Assembly: GCF_042655485.1 (NCBI RefSeq)
Contig: NZ_JBHSMC010000025.1
Location: forward strand, 65,703 to 129,702
Direction of reading: 5' to 3'
Source: Lederbergia graminis
GTDB taxonomy: Bacteria > Bacillota > Bacilli > Bacillales > Bacillaceae_C
DNA length: 64,000 bases
The notes under the pieces were generated by a model that saw nothing but the letters and a program-made list of their open reading frames with translations, was not told where the DNA came from and made no database searches. Made by a program: the position numbers and the translations under genes. Every line of letters starts with the position of its first letter. Within the stretch, counting starts at the first letter, position 1. This document shows positions 46,466 to 55,356 of the stretch, in pieces.

Positions 46466-46535
46466 TGCTTTACAATAGAAAAGATGATAACCTTTAAGTG
46501 AAAGTTTGAAAAAAACGAAAAACTTAGGGGGAAAC

Positions 46536-48737
46536 ATGATGAGATTAGAAAACGATTACCTATCGATTTCTTTTGATCATGAAACAGGATCGATTACAAG
46601 TATTTTCGATAAAGAAAAGCAGCTAGAGTACATTCAAGAAAAACAACATGCCGTACCATTTCGCGTTGAAATCGAGGATAAACGGATAAGTGAATTTGAA
46701 GATTTTACGCAAACATCGTTAGGAGATGAGGGCTTTGCTTTTACATGGAAAGTACAATCCAACTTACATGTATCGGCGCAAGTAACCTTATCTAAAGACA
46801 AAAAGGAAGTCTCTTTTACTAGCGAAGTTGATAATCGATCAACTTATTCCGTGATTAGTATCGAGTATCCGATAATCCCGAACTTAGGTATGATTACCGA
46901 AGATGGAAAAAATGATTATCTTGCACATTCCTTTGCAACGGGGTTTCGGATACACAATCCTTCTATTCACTTTAAAAAGGATTGGAGAGGATTTACCTAC
47001 ATGCCTTATCCGGAATCCTTTTCTGGTTCGACCATGCAATTCTTTAGTTACTATGGTCAAGGAAAAGGTGGACTGTACTTTGCGGCGTATGATCCAGATA
47101 GCTATTTGAAATGGCTCAATTTTTATAAAAATGATCATGATTTGTTAGAGGCATCCTTCATTCATGCGTGTGAGGATATTGGCGCACAAAAAGGAATGAA
47201 AGTGGAATATCCCATTGTCGTATCCTTGCTTGATGGTTTGGATTGGTATGAAGCTGCTGATAAGTATAAACAATGGGCACACAACCAATATTGGTGTCAA
47301 AATGGTAAAGTAGTAGATTTACCTAATGAAGAAAAACCTACATGGTTGTTAGAAGAAATGGGTGTTTCCACATTCGGAATCAATGCCGGAGTAGATCGGA
47401 CGAAATGGTTGGAAAAATATCATGAATACATCGAAACAAAGATGTTTCATATATTAGGACCAGATTGGCCAAAAACAAACCAAGATTTTCATAATCGCTT
47501 TCCTGGTGGCATAGGGGATTGGTTTCCAACAAGGTTTAATGAAAAAAACTTAAAAGCGATAAAAGCATATGGAGATAAATATGCTCCGTTTGAATTTGGC
47601 TATTTATTCAATGTAAACGGTTCCGATGGTGAACTCGGAAAGAAGGCAATGCAAAAAATACCTAAATCTCCAACGAAAAGTATTGATAAGTATGTATTTC
47701 CGATTCTTTGTCCTACAGAGGAGTTTACACAGAACCTTCATGTTGAACGTGACGTACAGTTATTAAAAGAAAAAGATGTAGATGCGGTGTACTATGATAT
47801 TTCCGCTAATAATGTCATGATGAATTGTACAGATGAATCACATCAACATACGATAGGAGCGGGAAGACAAATTGCTCTCGCATTCAGAGATAATTATATA
47901 AATACAAAGCAAGCATTGAGGGAAGAAGCACAAGGTAAGTATGTTCCAATGGGCACAGAAATGATGAATGAAATATTTTTGGATGTGCTCGATTATTATC
48001 AAGCAAGAGCGGGTGGACAACCAGCATCGATGCTAGAAGGATGGAATATAAAACATTTATTAATTTCTGGGGAAGCAGAACTCATTCCAATGTTTGCGTA
48101 TGTTTATCACGAGTATGGTGCAGTCCGCTTAGATGGTTGGGGAAAGTTAGTAAACGAGATTGGTGATTTATTTTACTATACTGTTGCCCGTACGTATTTG
48201 TGGGGTGGATTATATGAATTAAACTATGAATATAGTCCAATGGAAGCAATTGACGGGGAGGAAAATTCACCTGAGGAACATTATTTTTCGTTTCAACCAA
48301 AGGGATATGAATTTGATCCAGAACGCGCTAAATATGTTGGTCAGTTTGCCAATTTACGGACAGGGATGGGAAATAAATATTTAGCTTATGGAAAAATGTT
48401 ACGACCACTTGATTTTTCTAGTAATAAAGTGAAGCTTAGTTGGTATCATTATAATTGTGGAGAAAATTCCCCTGATTATGATGCTAAAGGTGAATTAGTA
48501 GTAGATAGTATTGTTCATTCTGCGTGGCAATATAAGAATGAAAGTATTGGGGTGTTTTTTGCTAATGTAAGTGAAGAGAGTCAAAATGTAACGTTTGCTT
48601 TAGATAAGGAAAACATTGAATTATATAATGAAAGATTACATGTTTATCAGGGGCAAACCCGTTTGGATGCAAATGAAGATGGCACTATCACATTTTCTAT
48701 CAATCCGAGGAGTGTCATTATGTTGGAGGTAAAATAA
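46536..48737 (+). CDS. DUF6259 protein, putative glycoside hydrolase
   Basis: Cytoplasmic protein of 733 residues that I recognise as a DUF6259-type protein: a beta-sandwich N-terminus (about 1-260, with GSTMQFFSYYGQGKGGLYFAAYDPD), a TIM-barrel-like centre (GVSTFGINAGVDRTKW, FGYLFNVNGSDGEL, DAVYYDISANN with possible catalytic Asp) and a C-terminal beta domain. No characterised function is known to me. AGGGGGA precedes ATG 46536. Its stop overlaps the sulfatase start (TAATG), so the two are translationally coupled. A glycoside hydrolase acting on the same sulfated or modified glycan is a reasonable inference. Confidence 0.72.
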   Translation: MMRLENDYLSISFDHETGSITSIFDKEKQLEYIQEKQHAVPFRVEIEDKRISEFEDFTQTSLGDEGFAFTWKVQSNLHVSAQVTLSKDKKEVSFTSEVDNRSTYSVISIEYPIIPNLGMITEDGKNDYLAHSFATGFRIHNPSIHFKKDWRGFTYMPYPESFSGSTMQFFSYYGQGKGGLYFAAYDPDSYLKWLNFYKNDHDLLEASFIHACEDIGAQKGMKVEYPIVVSLLDGLDWYEAADKYKQWAHNQYWCQNGKVVDLPNEEKPTWLLEEMGVSTFGINAGVDRTKWLEKYHEYIETKMFHILGPDWPKTNQDFHNRFPGGIGDWFPTRFNEKNLKAIKAYGDKYAPFEFGYLFNVNGSDGELGKKAMQKIPKSPTKSIDKYVFPILCPTEEFTQNLHVERDVQLLKEKDVDAVYYDISANNVMMNCTDESHQHTIGAGRQIALAFRDNYINTKQALREEAQGKYVPMGTEMMNEIFLDVLDYYQARAGGQPASMLEGWNIKHLLISGEAELIPMFAYVYHEYGAVRLDGWGKLVNEIGDLFYYTVARTYLWGGLYELNYEYSPMEAIDGEENSPEEHYFSFQPKGYEFDPERAKYVGQFANLRTGMGNKYLAYGKMLRPLDFSSNKVKLSWYHYNCGENSPDYDAKGELVVDSIVHSAWQYKNESIGVFFANVSEESQNVTFALDKENIELYNERLHVYQGQTRLDANEDGTITFSINPRSVIMLEVK

Positions 48738-50254
48738 TGACGAACCAACCTAATATTCTAGTTATTTGCAGTGATCAACATCATCCATTGATGACAGGAT
48801 ATCGAGGACACTCTCTAGTGAAAACACCGAATTTAGATAAGCTTGCGGAGGACGGGACTCATTTTACACGGGCATACTGTAACTCGCCAGTGTGCACTCC
48901 TAGTAGAATGAGTTTTATAACAGGGAAATACGTTTCTCAGATTGATAGTTGGTTTATTGGTTGCCCCCTAGATCCTAATGAAATGACGTGGGCCCGTCGG
49001 TTAGACGAAGCAGGGATACCGTCTACCATGTTAGGGAAAATGGATTTCTGCGGAGACTATCAAGATGGTGGCTTTACAGATTTCAAGATTATCGAACGGC
49101 GAGCTGCATATGACCCTTATCCAAGGAATACGCCGTTGGACTCTCGTTTAAAAGGATATATTCGACCTGATAAACGAAAACACATTGAAAACGCAGGCAT
49201 TCGTCCAGATGTAATAACCGACGGTGAAAATGGGCATGGGCCATTGGGATTCTATGACCATGATCGGATTGTAACGGAGTGGTCGATTGATTATATTAAA
49301 GAAAAAGCTAAGTCTGATATAAACGATCCATGGGCACTTTATGTCGGATTACTCTATCCACATTGGCCATTTACTGTACCGAAAAAATACTATGATATGT
49401 ATTATGAACAACTAGATAAAATTGAACTTCCACATGATGCGAAGTTTCCAAATGAAAATTTGCACCCTGCGTTATTTCGTTTTCAACAATCATTAGATCT
49501 AGGTGTAGTAACGGAAGAACAATTGAAGAAGGTCATTGCCACTTACTATGGTATGATAACGGCGATGGATGATATGGTTGGACAAATCGTGGAAGAATTA
49601 AAAGCACAAGGATTATATGATAATACGTATATTGTGTACATGTCCGATCATGGCGAATCACTTGGTGAACATGGCTTGTTTTATAAGCAATGTTCGTATG
49701 AAGGATCTGTCGGGGTTCCATTAATTGTAAAGGGACCAAACGTACCAAAAGGTCAAAAAGTAGACCACCCTGTATCTCTAGTGGACTTATATCCTACGAT
49801 TATGGATATGGCTAATCTAGATGTTGAATCCGATCGCCCTGGTGTGAGTTGGTTGCCATTGATTCGTGGTGAAAATCATGAACGACCTGAGTATGTCTTC
49901 TCTGAATACCACGGAAACTTTTTTCAGCAAGATTGGTATATGTTAGTAAAAGGTGATTATAAGTACACCTACTATGTAAAAGAACGCCCAACCTTATATA
50001 ATATAAAACATGATCCAAAAGAAAATAATGAACTTGCACATGATCCTCAGTATGCAGAAATTTTGCGAGAATTTGAGGGATTATTAAGAACGATCTTAGA
50101 TCCAGAAGAAGTATCATATCGCTCCAAAAAAGATTTAGGTTTAATTAGTCCAGATGGAAAAGATTACACCGAAACTCTAACTGTTCAACAACTTCACGAA
50201 AAAATAAAAGCTGGGGTTTTTCCGAATGAGCCAGGATTTCCAGTTTGGAAATAA
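48737..50254 (+). CDS. sulfatase (formylglycine, Cys type)
   Basis: Type I sulfatase family enzyme of 505 residues. Metal-binding start VICSDQHHPLM, formylglycine motif CTPSRMSFITG with Cys53 as the residue to be modified, DHGESLGEHGL as the second metal site and a C-terminal domain ending in GFPVWK. No signal peptide, so a cytoplasmic enzyme. Coupled to the DUF6259 gene by a one-base overlap. A maturase (anaerobic SME or FGE type) is needed and not in the window. Substrate could be a sulfated sugar; phosphonate or phosphate esters are possible in this superfamily. Confidence 0.88.
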   Translation: MTNQPNILVICSDQHHPLMTGYRGHSLVKTPNLDKLAEDGTHFTRAYCNSPVCTPSRMSFITGKYVSQIDSWFIGCPLDPNEMTWARRLDEAGIPSTMLGKMDFCGDYQDGGFTDFKIIERRAAYDPYPRNTPLDSRLKGYIRPDKRKHIENAGIRPDVITDGENGHGPLGFYDHDRIVTEWSIDYIKEKAKSDINDPWALYVGLLYPHWPFTVPKKYYDMYYEQLDKIELPHDAKFPNENLHPALFRFQQSLDLGVVTEEQLKKVIATYYGMITAMDDMVGQIVEELKAQGLYDNTYIVYMSDHGESLGEHGLFYKQCSYEGSVGVPLIVKGPNVPKGQKVDHPVSLVDLYPTIMDMANLDVESDRPGVSWLPLIRGENHERPEYVFSEYHGNFFQQDWYMLVKGDYKYTYYVKERPTLYNIKHDPKENNELAHDPQYAEILREFEGLLRTILDPEEVSYRSKKDLGLISPDGKDYTETLTVQQLHEKIKAGVFPNEPGFPVWK

Positions 50255-50302
50255 AAATAAGGCAATCGGCCCAAAATTATTGAATAAAGTAGACGAAAAT
50301 GC

Positions 50303-50348
50303 TTGAATTAGAGATGAATGTGTACTATGATAACGTAAACGATTACAT
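50303..50348 (+). promoter_or_regulatory. promoter and operator before the second LacI-type gene
   Basis: TTGAAT 50303-50308, 17-bp spacer, TATGAT 50326-50331, then GTAAACGATTAC at 50335-50346 covering the start of transcription. This suggests autorepression. A small GGAGG/CCTCC hairpin lies at 50352-50368, between the operator and the ribosome site. Confidence 0.65.
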
Positions 50349-50396
50349 AATGGAGGCGATACCCCTCCGAATTCATTATGTTTGGAGAGTTGACAC

Positions 50397-51404
50397 TTGA
50401 ATAAAGTTACGATAAAAGATATTGCTAGAGAGTCAGGTGTTTCAACCGCTACAGTCTCTAGAGTTTTAAGTAATAAAGGTTATGCTAGTGAAGAAATAAA
50501 AGAAAAAGTACGATCAATTGCGAAACGATTAAATTACCAACCGAATGCTGTTGCGAGAAGTTTAAAAATGGATCGGACAAACACGATTGGTGTAATTATT
50601 CCGGATATTTCCAATCCGTACTTTATGAAGATATCTAGAGGAATTGAAGATACACTGCAAAAATCGGGATATAATCTAATTTTCGTTAGTGGTGATGAAA
50701 ATTCCGATAAAGAAAAGAAAATGCTTCAAGTATTAACGGAGAAGCGAGTAGATGCACTTGTAATAGCAACATCGGGTGGTAATGCAGAAGATATTAACCG
50801 AGTGAAGAATTCTGGTATCCCTGTCGTACTTATCGATAGGAAGCTAGAAACAGACTCTGACGATTTAGATTTAGTCGTAGAAGATAATATTGAAGGAGCA
50901 TATCAACTCACTAATTATTTAATTAAAAAAGGCCATACGAAAATTGGAGTTGTAAACGGTTCCCTTGTTTCGAGTACGGGTACAGAACGTTATCTCGGTT
51001 ACCGTAAAGCAATGGAAGAACATGGCCTAGACTTAGACCCGGATTTCATTTTCAACGGTCACTTTACACAAGAAGATGGAAGTAATGCTGTCACTTATTT
51101 TTTCAATAGAGAAGAAAAGCCAACTGCCATTTTATCATTTAATAACACCATGACATTCGGTGTCATGTTGCAATTAACAAGAATGGGATTACAAATTCCA
51201 GATGATATACTTGTTGCTTCCTATGGTGAAGCAGAGGCTGCTCAATTACTAAGCCCAGATGGGATTGTTAGTATTAAACAATCACCATATGAAATGGGTG
51301 TAAAGGTTGGCGAGATTCTAATTAATCGTTTAGTTAGAAAAATAAATAAACCAGTAACTGAAATATTTGAACCAATTATGAACGTAAAAACAAAGGAAAT
51401 ATAA
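50397..51404 (+). CDS. LacI/GalR-family repressor (second)
   Basis: Regulator of 335 residues: helix-turn-helix TIKDIARESGVSTATVSRVL (residues about 4-23), hinge YQPNAVARSLK, and a sugar-sensing domain starting IGVIIPDISNPYFM. It starts with TTG 50397, seven bases after GGAGAG. The operator before it recurs three times before rbsK and once before the GH43 at 53960, so it likely controls the 42-59 kb regulon. It is followed by the DUF4185 gene after 15 bp. Confidence 0.9.
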   Translation: MNKVTIKDIARESGVSTATVSRVLSNKGYASEEIKEKVRSIAKRLNYQPNAVARSLKMDRTNTIGVIIPDISNPYFMKISRGIEDTLQKSGYNLIFVSGDENSDKEKKMLQVLTEKRVDALVIATSGGNAEDINRVKNSGIPVVLIDRKLETDSDDLDLVVEDNIEGAYQLTNYLIKKGHTKIGVVNGSLVSSTGTERYLGYRKAMEEHGLDLDPDFIFNGHFTQEDGSNAVTYFFNREEKPTAILSFNNTMTFGVMLQLTRMGLQIPDDILVASYGEAEAAQLLSPDGIVSIKQSPYEMGVKVGEILINRLVRKINKPVTEIFEPIMNVKTKEI

Positions 51405-51419
51405 TAACTAGTTTGGGGG

Positions 51420-52490
51420 ATGAAGGTCATTACCTATAATTCAAAGTCACAATCATTTGAATTAATCGCAGGTTCCACTCGAAAGGTCGCCCGAGTAACG
51501 GGTGTATCTTTACCTGGTGAAACAATACCGAATCCAAATAACACAAGCGAGAATTATAGTTTACGAGCAACAGATTTAGGGATTATGTGGGATGCTACAA
51601 CAGATCCTGCGAAGAAAAAAATCATGATTGCCTTCGGAGATTCCTATGATGATGGATGGTGTGGGTCTGGAGGCGGTGGTGATCCTGCTGGTTGGCGGGG
51701 AAGTTTATTAGCAATCTCAGAAAATAGTGATGTAGAAAATGGATTAAAGATTACGAGAATGATAACAGAAGACGAAAATCCAACATATGCAAAGGAAATC
51801 ATCCATTCCGAACATGATGTTTCAGGTAATGGAGACCATACAGCAATTCCTACAGCTGGCATAACGGTTGGAAATCGCCATTTTATACACTATATGCAAG
51901 TCCGAAAATGGGGAGAGCCTGGTAGATGGGATACAAACTTTTCCGAAATCGCCTTTTCTGACGATGAAGGACAGAACTGGGTTAAGTCTGGAGTCAAATG
52001 GGGTGCGGAAAGTAAATTTGCCCAAGCTGCTTATGTGAAGGCAGACGGTTTTGTTTATATGTTGGGTACTCCTTCGGGCAGAATGGAATCCGCTTACATC
52101 GCTAGAGTTCAGGAACAGTCCATATTAGACAAAAATCAATATGAGTATTGGGATGGTTCCGAATGGAAGAGAGATAAGGAAGAAGCAGCTACACCAGTTA
52201 TCGAAGCTCCAGTAAGTGAGCTGTCTGTTGCCTATAATTCCTTTTATAAAAAGTGGATTATGGTGTACTTAAATGAGCATCGTTCAGCTATCGTAATGAG
52301 AAGCTCCTCTAGTTTAACCGATGGCTGGTCAGATGAAGTAGTATTAATGACTAGTCAGGACTATCCAGGTCTATATGGAGGATTCATTCATCCATGGACA
52401 AATACTGGAAGAGATTTATATTATCTCACATCAGAGTGGGGTCCTTATAATGTATTCTTAATGCACTCTACTTTGGATATTAAGCAATAA
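51420..52490 (+). CDS. DUF4185 protein, predicted GH183-type endo-D-arabinanase
   Basis: Protein of 356 residues recognised as DUF4185 from DLGIMWDATTDPAKKKIMIAFGDSYDDG, quoted in two parts: DLGIMWDATTD and IMIAFGDSYDDGW. WRGSLLAISENSDVENG follows, with repeated beta-propeller-like blades. DUF4185 is the core of CAZy family GH183, whose studied members are endo-acting on alpha-D-arabinan. There is no signal peptide, which is unusual for an endo-enzyme on a polymer and suggests imported oligomers as substrate. ATG 51420 directly follows GGGGG, a poor spacing, so the start is not certain. The neighbour is a DUF2961/GH172 gene, the usual partner activity. Confidence 0.72.
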   Translation: MKVITYNSKSQSFELIAGSTRKVARVTGVSLPGETIPNPNNTSENYSLRATDLGIMWDATTDPAKKKIMIAFGDSYDDGWCGSGGGGDPAGWRGSLLAISENSDVENGLKITRMITEDENPTYAKEIIHSEHDVSGNGDHTAIPTAGITVGNRHFIHYMQVRKWGEPGRWDTNFSEIAFSDDEGQNWVKSGVKWGAESKFAQAAYVKADGFVYMLGTPSGRMESAYIARVQEQSILDKNQYEYWDGSEWKRDKEEAATPVIEAPVSELSVAYNSFYKKWIMVYLNEHRSAIVMRSSSSLTDGWSDEVVLMTSQDYPGLYGGFIHPWTNTGRDLYYLTSEWGPYNVFLMHSTLDIKQ

Positions 52491-52571
52491 TCAATCTAGG
52501 AATAACTTTCTCTTCTAGCGGAGAGATGTTATATAAAAAAATAATTATTATACTAAATGGAGGATTATCAC

Positions 52572-53654
52572 ATGACTGAGTTTAACGGGTTAGGATTAGG
52601 TCTTGGGAATATTTCACGCGTATCTAAAGCGAAATCAAGATCAATAAGTGCAGAGAACTTCACAGGTGAAAAAGGTAAAGGTGGTATGGCAACTGAAGGA
52701 ACTGGTGCAGGTCCTGGCCGTGATTTAGGACAAGGCTGGAAAATCTCACCTTCTATCGATCTACAACCAGGTACTACAACTACACTTGCTGAAATTGAGG
52801 GTCCAGGGGTAATTCAAAGCATTTGGATGACTTGCTTCCCTGCTCACTGGCGTAACGTAATTATTCGTATGTATTGGGATGGAGAAGAATCACCTTCCGT
52901 AGAAGTACCTTTTGGTGACTTCTTTGCAAATGGTTGGTGCGAGCGTGTAAACGTTAACTCTTTACCAATCGCAGTTAACCCTGCTGGTGGAATGAACTCT
53001 TACTGGGAAATGCCTTTTAGAAAATCAGCAAAAATCACAGTGGAAAACAGAGATCACGTTGTGTTCCCATTGTACTATCAAATTAACTATGCACTAACAG
53101 ATATTCCTGAGGATGCTGCTTACTTCCATGCACAATGGAGAAGAAGTAATCCACTAAAATATAAAGAGGTTCATACTTTAGTAGATGGCATCAAAGGTGT
53201 TGGACACTATGTAGGAACATATATTGCTTGGCAAGTAAACAGCAATGGCTGGTGGGGCGAAGGTGAAATTAAGTTCTACCTAGACGGCGATGAAGATTTT
53301 GCTACAATTGTAGGAACAGGTACAGAAGATTACTTCGGTGGAGCTTGGAACTTTGAACATCCAAAAGGTGAATACGGTACATTCTCTACACCATTCCTAG
53401 GTATGCCACAAGTAATCAAACCAGACGGCCTATATCGTAGCCAACAACGTTTCGGTATGTACAGATGGCATATCATGGATCCAATCCGCTTTGAACAAGA
53501 CTTAAAAGTAACAATACAAGCACTAGGATGGCGTTCTGAAGGTAGATACCTTCCATTACAAGACGACATCGCATCAACATCATTCTGGTACCAATTAGAA
53601 CCACATGCAGAGTTCCCTAAATTAGGTAGCAAGGATGATTTAGAAGTAATCTAA
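52572..53654 (+). CDS. DUF2961/GH172 glycosidase (alpha-D-arabinofuranosidase/fructofuranosidase family)
   Basis: Protein of 360 residues with the DUF2961 hallmarks GPGVIQSIWMT, YWDGEESPSVEVPFGDFF, GEGEIKFYLDGD and GTGTEDYFGGAW; the last two carry the conserved Glu residues. GH172 enzymes are exo-acting alpha-D-arabinofuranosidases or alpha-D-fructofuranosidases and form trimers. GGAGG precedes ATG 52572. It lacks a signal peptide. Followed by a strong terminator, closing the LacI-DUF4185-DUF2961 unit. With a DUF4185 neighbour, D-arabinan fragments are the most likely substrate. Confidence 0.85.
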   Translation: MTEFNGLGLGLGNISRVSKAKSRSISAENFTGEKGKGGMATEGTGAGPGRDLGQGWKISPSIDLQPGTTTTLAEIEGPGVIQSIWMTCFPAHWRNVIIRMYWDGEESPSVEVPFGDFFANGWCERVNVNSLPIAVNPAGGMNSYWEMPFRKSAKITVENRDHVVFPLYYQINYALTDIPEDAAYFHAQWRRSNPLKYKEVHTLVDGIKGVGHYVGTYIAWQVNSNGWWGEGEIKFYLDGDEDFATIVGTGTEDYFGGAWNFEHPKGEYGTFSTPFLGMPQVIKPDGLYRSQQRFGMYRWHIMDPIRFEQDLKVTIQALGWRSEGRYLPLQDDIASTSFWYQLEPHAEFPKLGSKDDLEVI

Positions 53655-53660
53655 TAAGAT

Positions 53661-53696
53661 AAAATGCACTTCTCTCACGGGAAGTGCATTTTCTTT
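53661..53696 (+). terminator. terminator after GH172
   Basis: Perfect 12-bp stem (AAAATGCACTTC at 53661-53672 with 53681-53692), 8-base loop, then CTTTT. Confidence 0.85.
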
Positions 53697-53880
53697 TGGA
53701 AAATGATTATAAAAACAAAGGCCAAACAATAAGCAAAATATTGTAGAGTATTATTTGCTTCGTTGTAAAAAGATGGTACATTATTAATTAGAGAGAACTA
53801 CTAAATTAAGTATTTATTAAACTATTTTAAAATGAACAAATGTGATAAGAGCTGCATGTAAATATTCTACTATCAGAAAT

Positions 53881-53894
53881 TGAAAACGATTACA
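53881..53894 (+). promoter_or_regulatory. operator/cre site before the anchored GH43
   Basis: TGAAAACGATTACA is a full cre match and also fits the GTAAACGATTAC operator family. It lies about 65 bp before the GH43 start. The preceding 200 bp show no gene. Confidence 0.55.
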
Positions 53895-53959
53895 CGAACG
53901 GAGGAAGAATGGAGTAGTTGGATGTTCATTAATTTTCTTCACTAATGGGGGGATTACAA

Positions 53960-55168
53960 ATGATTCGGATGAAATGGATCGGAATTTCCGTAAGTGTACT
54001 TATCATTGGTTTGGCAATAGTTATCTTATGGATGAGTAAGGGCGGAAATGAGGTAGAGAAAACAGCTAAAGACACAGATAAGGGAAAGGAGGTTGAGAAT
54101 GTAGAGCCTAATGAGTCTGACGATTCAGATGACAATCCTGACAAGAACAAGGAGGAAGAAGTGGAACTTCCTGTAGTACCTGAGGGAATGCAACGGACTG
54201 CTTTTCAAAATCCGATATTTAAACATGATGCTCCGGATCCTACGGGAATCGTGAAAGCTGATGATGGGTTTTATTATATCGTTACAACTCAATCGATGTA
54301 TTATGGTTCATTAAAAAAGTTACCTATTCTTCGATCACAAAACCTAGTGGATTGGGAGTATGTTGGTGAAGTGTTGCCTCAACTTCCTGATTGGCTTCAC
54401 ACAGGAGAAGTCAATGTGTGGGCGCCAGATTTGGTAGAACACAATGGTAAATATTATGTGTATTATTCTGGAAAGTCTAAACCAAATGATAGAGATGAGG
54501 ACTTCGGTATAGGGGTAGCAGTTGCTGATCATCCTCTAGGCCCATATGAAGATAAAGGAGAGCCAATCGTAATTGGTCCATCGTTTTCAACCATTGATCC
54601 GTTTATTTTTATGGAAGATGATGGAACGAGGTATATGTATTGGGGATCTGCTGAGCAACCTATAATGGCACAAAAGCTTTCAGAAGATGGCATGTCTTTA
54701 GAAGGAGAGCCAATAAAAATTCTAGATGTAGAGGCGTATAAACCATATGAAAAATTATTAGAAGGACCGTGGGTAGTTAAACGTGATGATAAATACTATT
54801 TATTTGTATCAGGGAATAATTGTTGTGGTGAATGGGCGAATTATGCTGTAGTTGTAGCTGTTTCTGATTCTCCACTTGGTCCCTTCCAAAAATATTTGGA
54901 GATTGATGAAGAGTACAAACCACTATTGGAGGAAAATGAGAAATTTAATGCACCTGGCCATAACTCCATTATCACGGACGAAGCAGGACAGGATTGGATA
55001 CTGTACCATGCATACGATCGTGGCAACCCGCAATGGGGAAGAGCGCTTATGATTGATAAGATTGAATGGGTCGATGGTTGGCCAGTAGTGAACAAAGGCA
55101 ATGGCCCAACTTCTGGTCTGCAAAAAGATGGACCGATAACGTCACTTCCTGAGTCTTCCGATGAATGA
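53960..55168 (+). CDS. membrane-anchored GH43 glycosidase
   Basis: Extracellular GH43 enzyme of 402 residues. One N-terminal transmembrane segment (ISVSVLIIGLAIVILWM) without a clear cleavage site or lipobox, then an acidic Asp/Glu/Asn linker to about residue 70, then the propeller: DAPDPTGIV with base Asp93, STIDPFIFMEDDG, LEGPWVVKRDD with the general acid Glu, and APGHNSIITDEAG. ATG 53960 follows GGGGGGA. It is the only surface-exposed hydrolase of the 42-59 kb system. GH43 includes arabinofuranosidases and exo-galactofuranosidases; which one applies is open. Confidence 0.85.
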   Translation: MIRMKWIGISVSVLIIGLAIVILWMSKGGNEVEKTAKDTDKGKEVENVEPNESDDSDDNPDKNKEEEVELPVVPEGMQRTAFQNPIFKHDAPDPTGIVKADDGFYYIVTTQSMYYGSLKKLPILRSQNLVDWEYVGEVLPQLPDWLHTGEVNVWAPDLVEHNGKYYVYYSGKSKPNDRDEDFGIGVAVADHPLGPYEDKGEPIVIGPSFSTIDPFIFMEDDGTRYMYWGSAEQPIMAQKLSEDGMSLEGEPIKILDVEAYKPYEKLLEGPWVVKRDDKYYLFVSGNNCCGEWANYAVVVAVSDSPLGPFQKYLEIDEEYKPLLEENEKFNAPGHNSIITDEAGQDWILYHAYDRGNPQWGRALMIDKIEWVDGWPVVNKGNGPTSGLQKDGPITSLPESSDE

Positions 55169-55356
55169 AAAACTCCTTCCCGGTAATTAGGAATTTATTG
55201 TATCGAAATCAGTTTTTTTGAAAAAGGAAACAAGTAATCAAGATGACCTATTTTATAGTAATTGTAAATGTTTAGTATTCAGAAGAAACAAAATAATATA
55301 AAATAAAGGGGTAGATGAATCCCCCTGTTTTTTGTAAAGTCAAGGAGAGTGATGTT

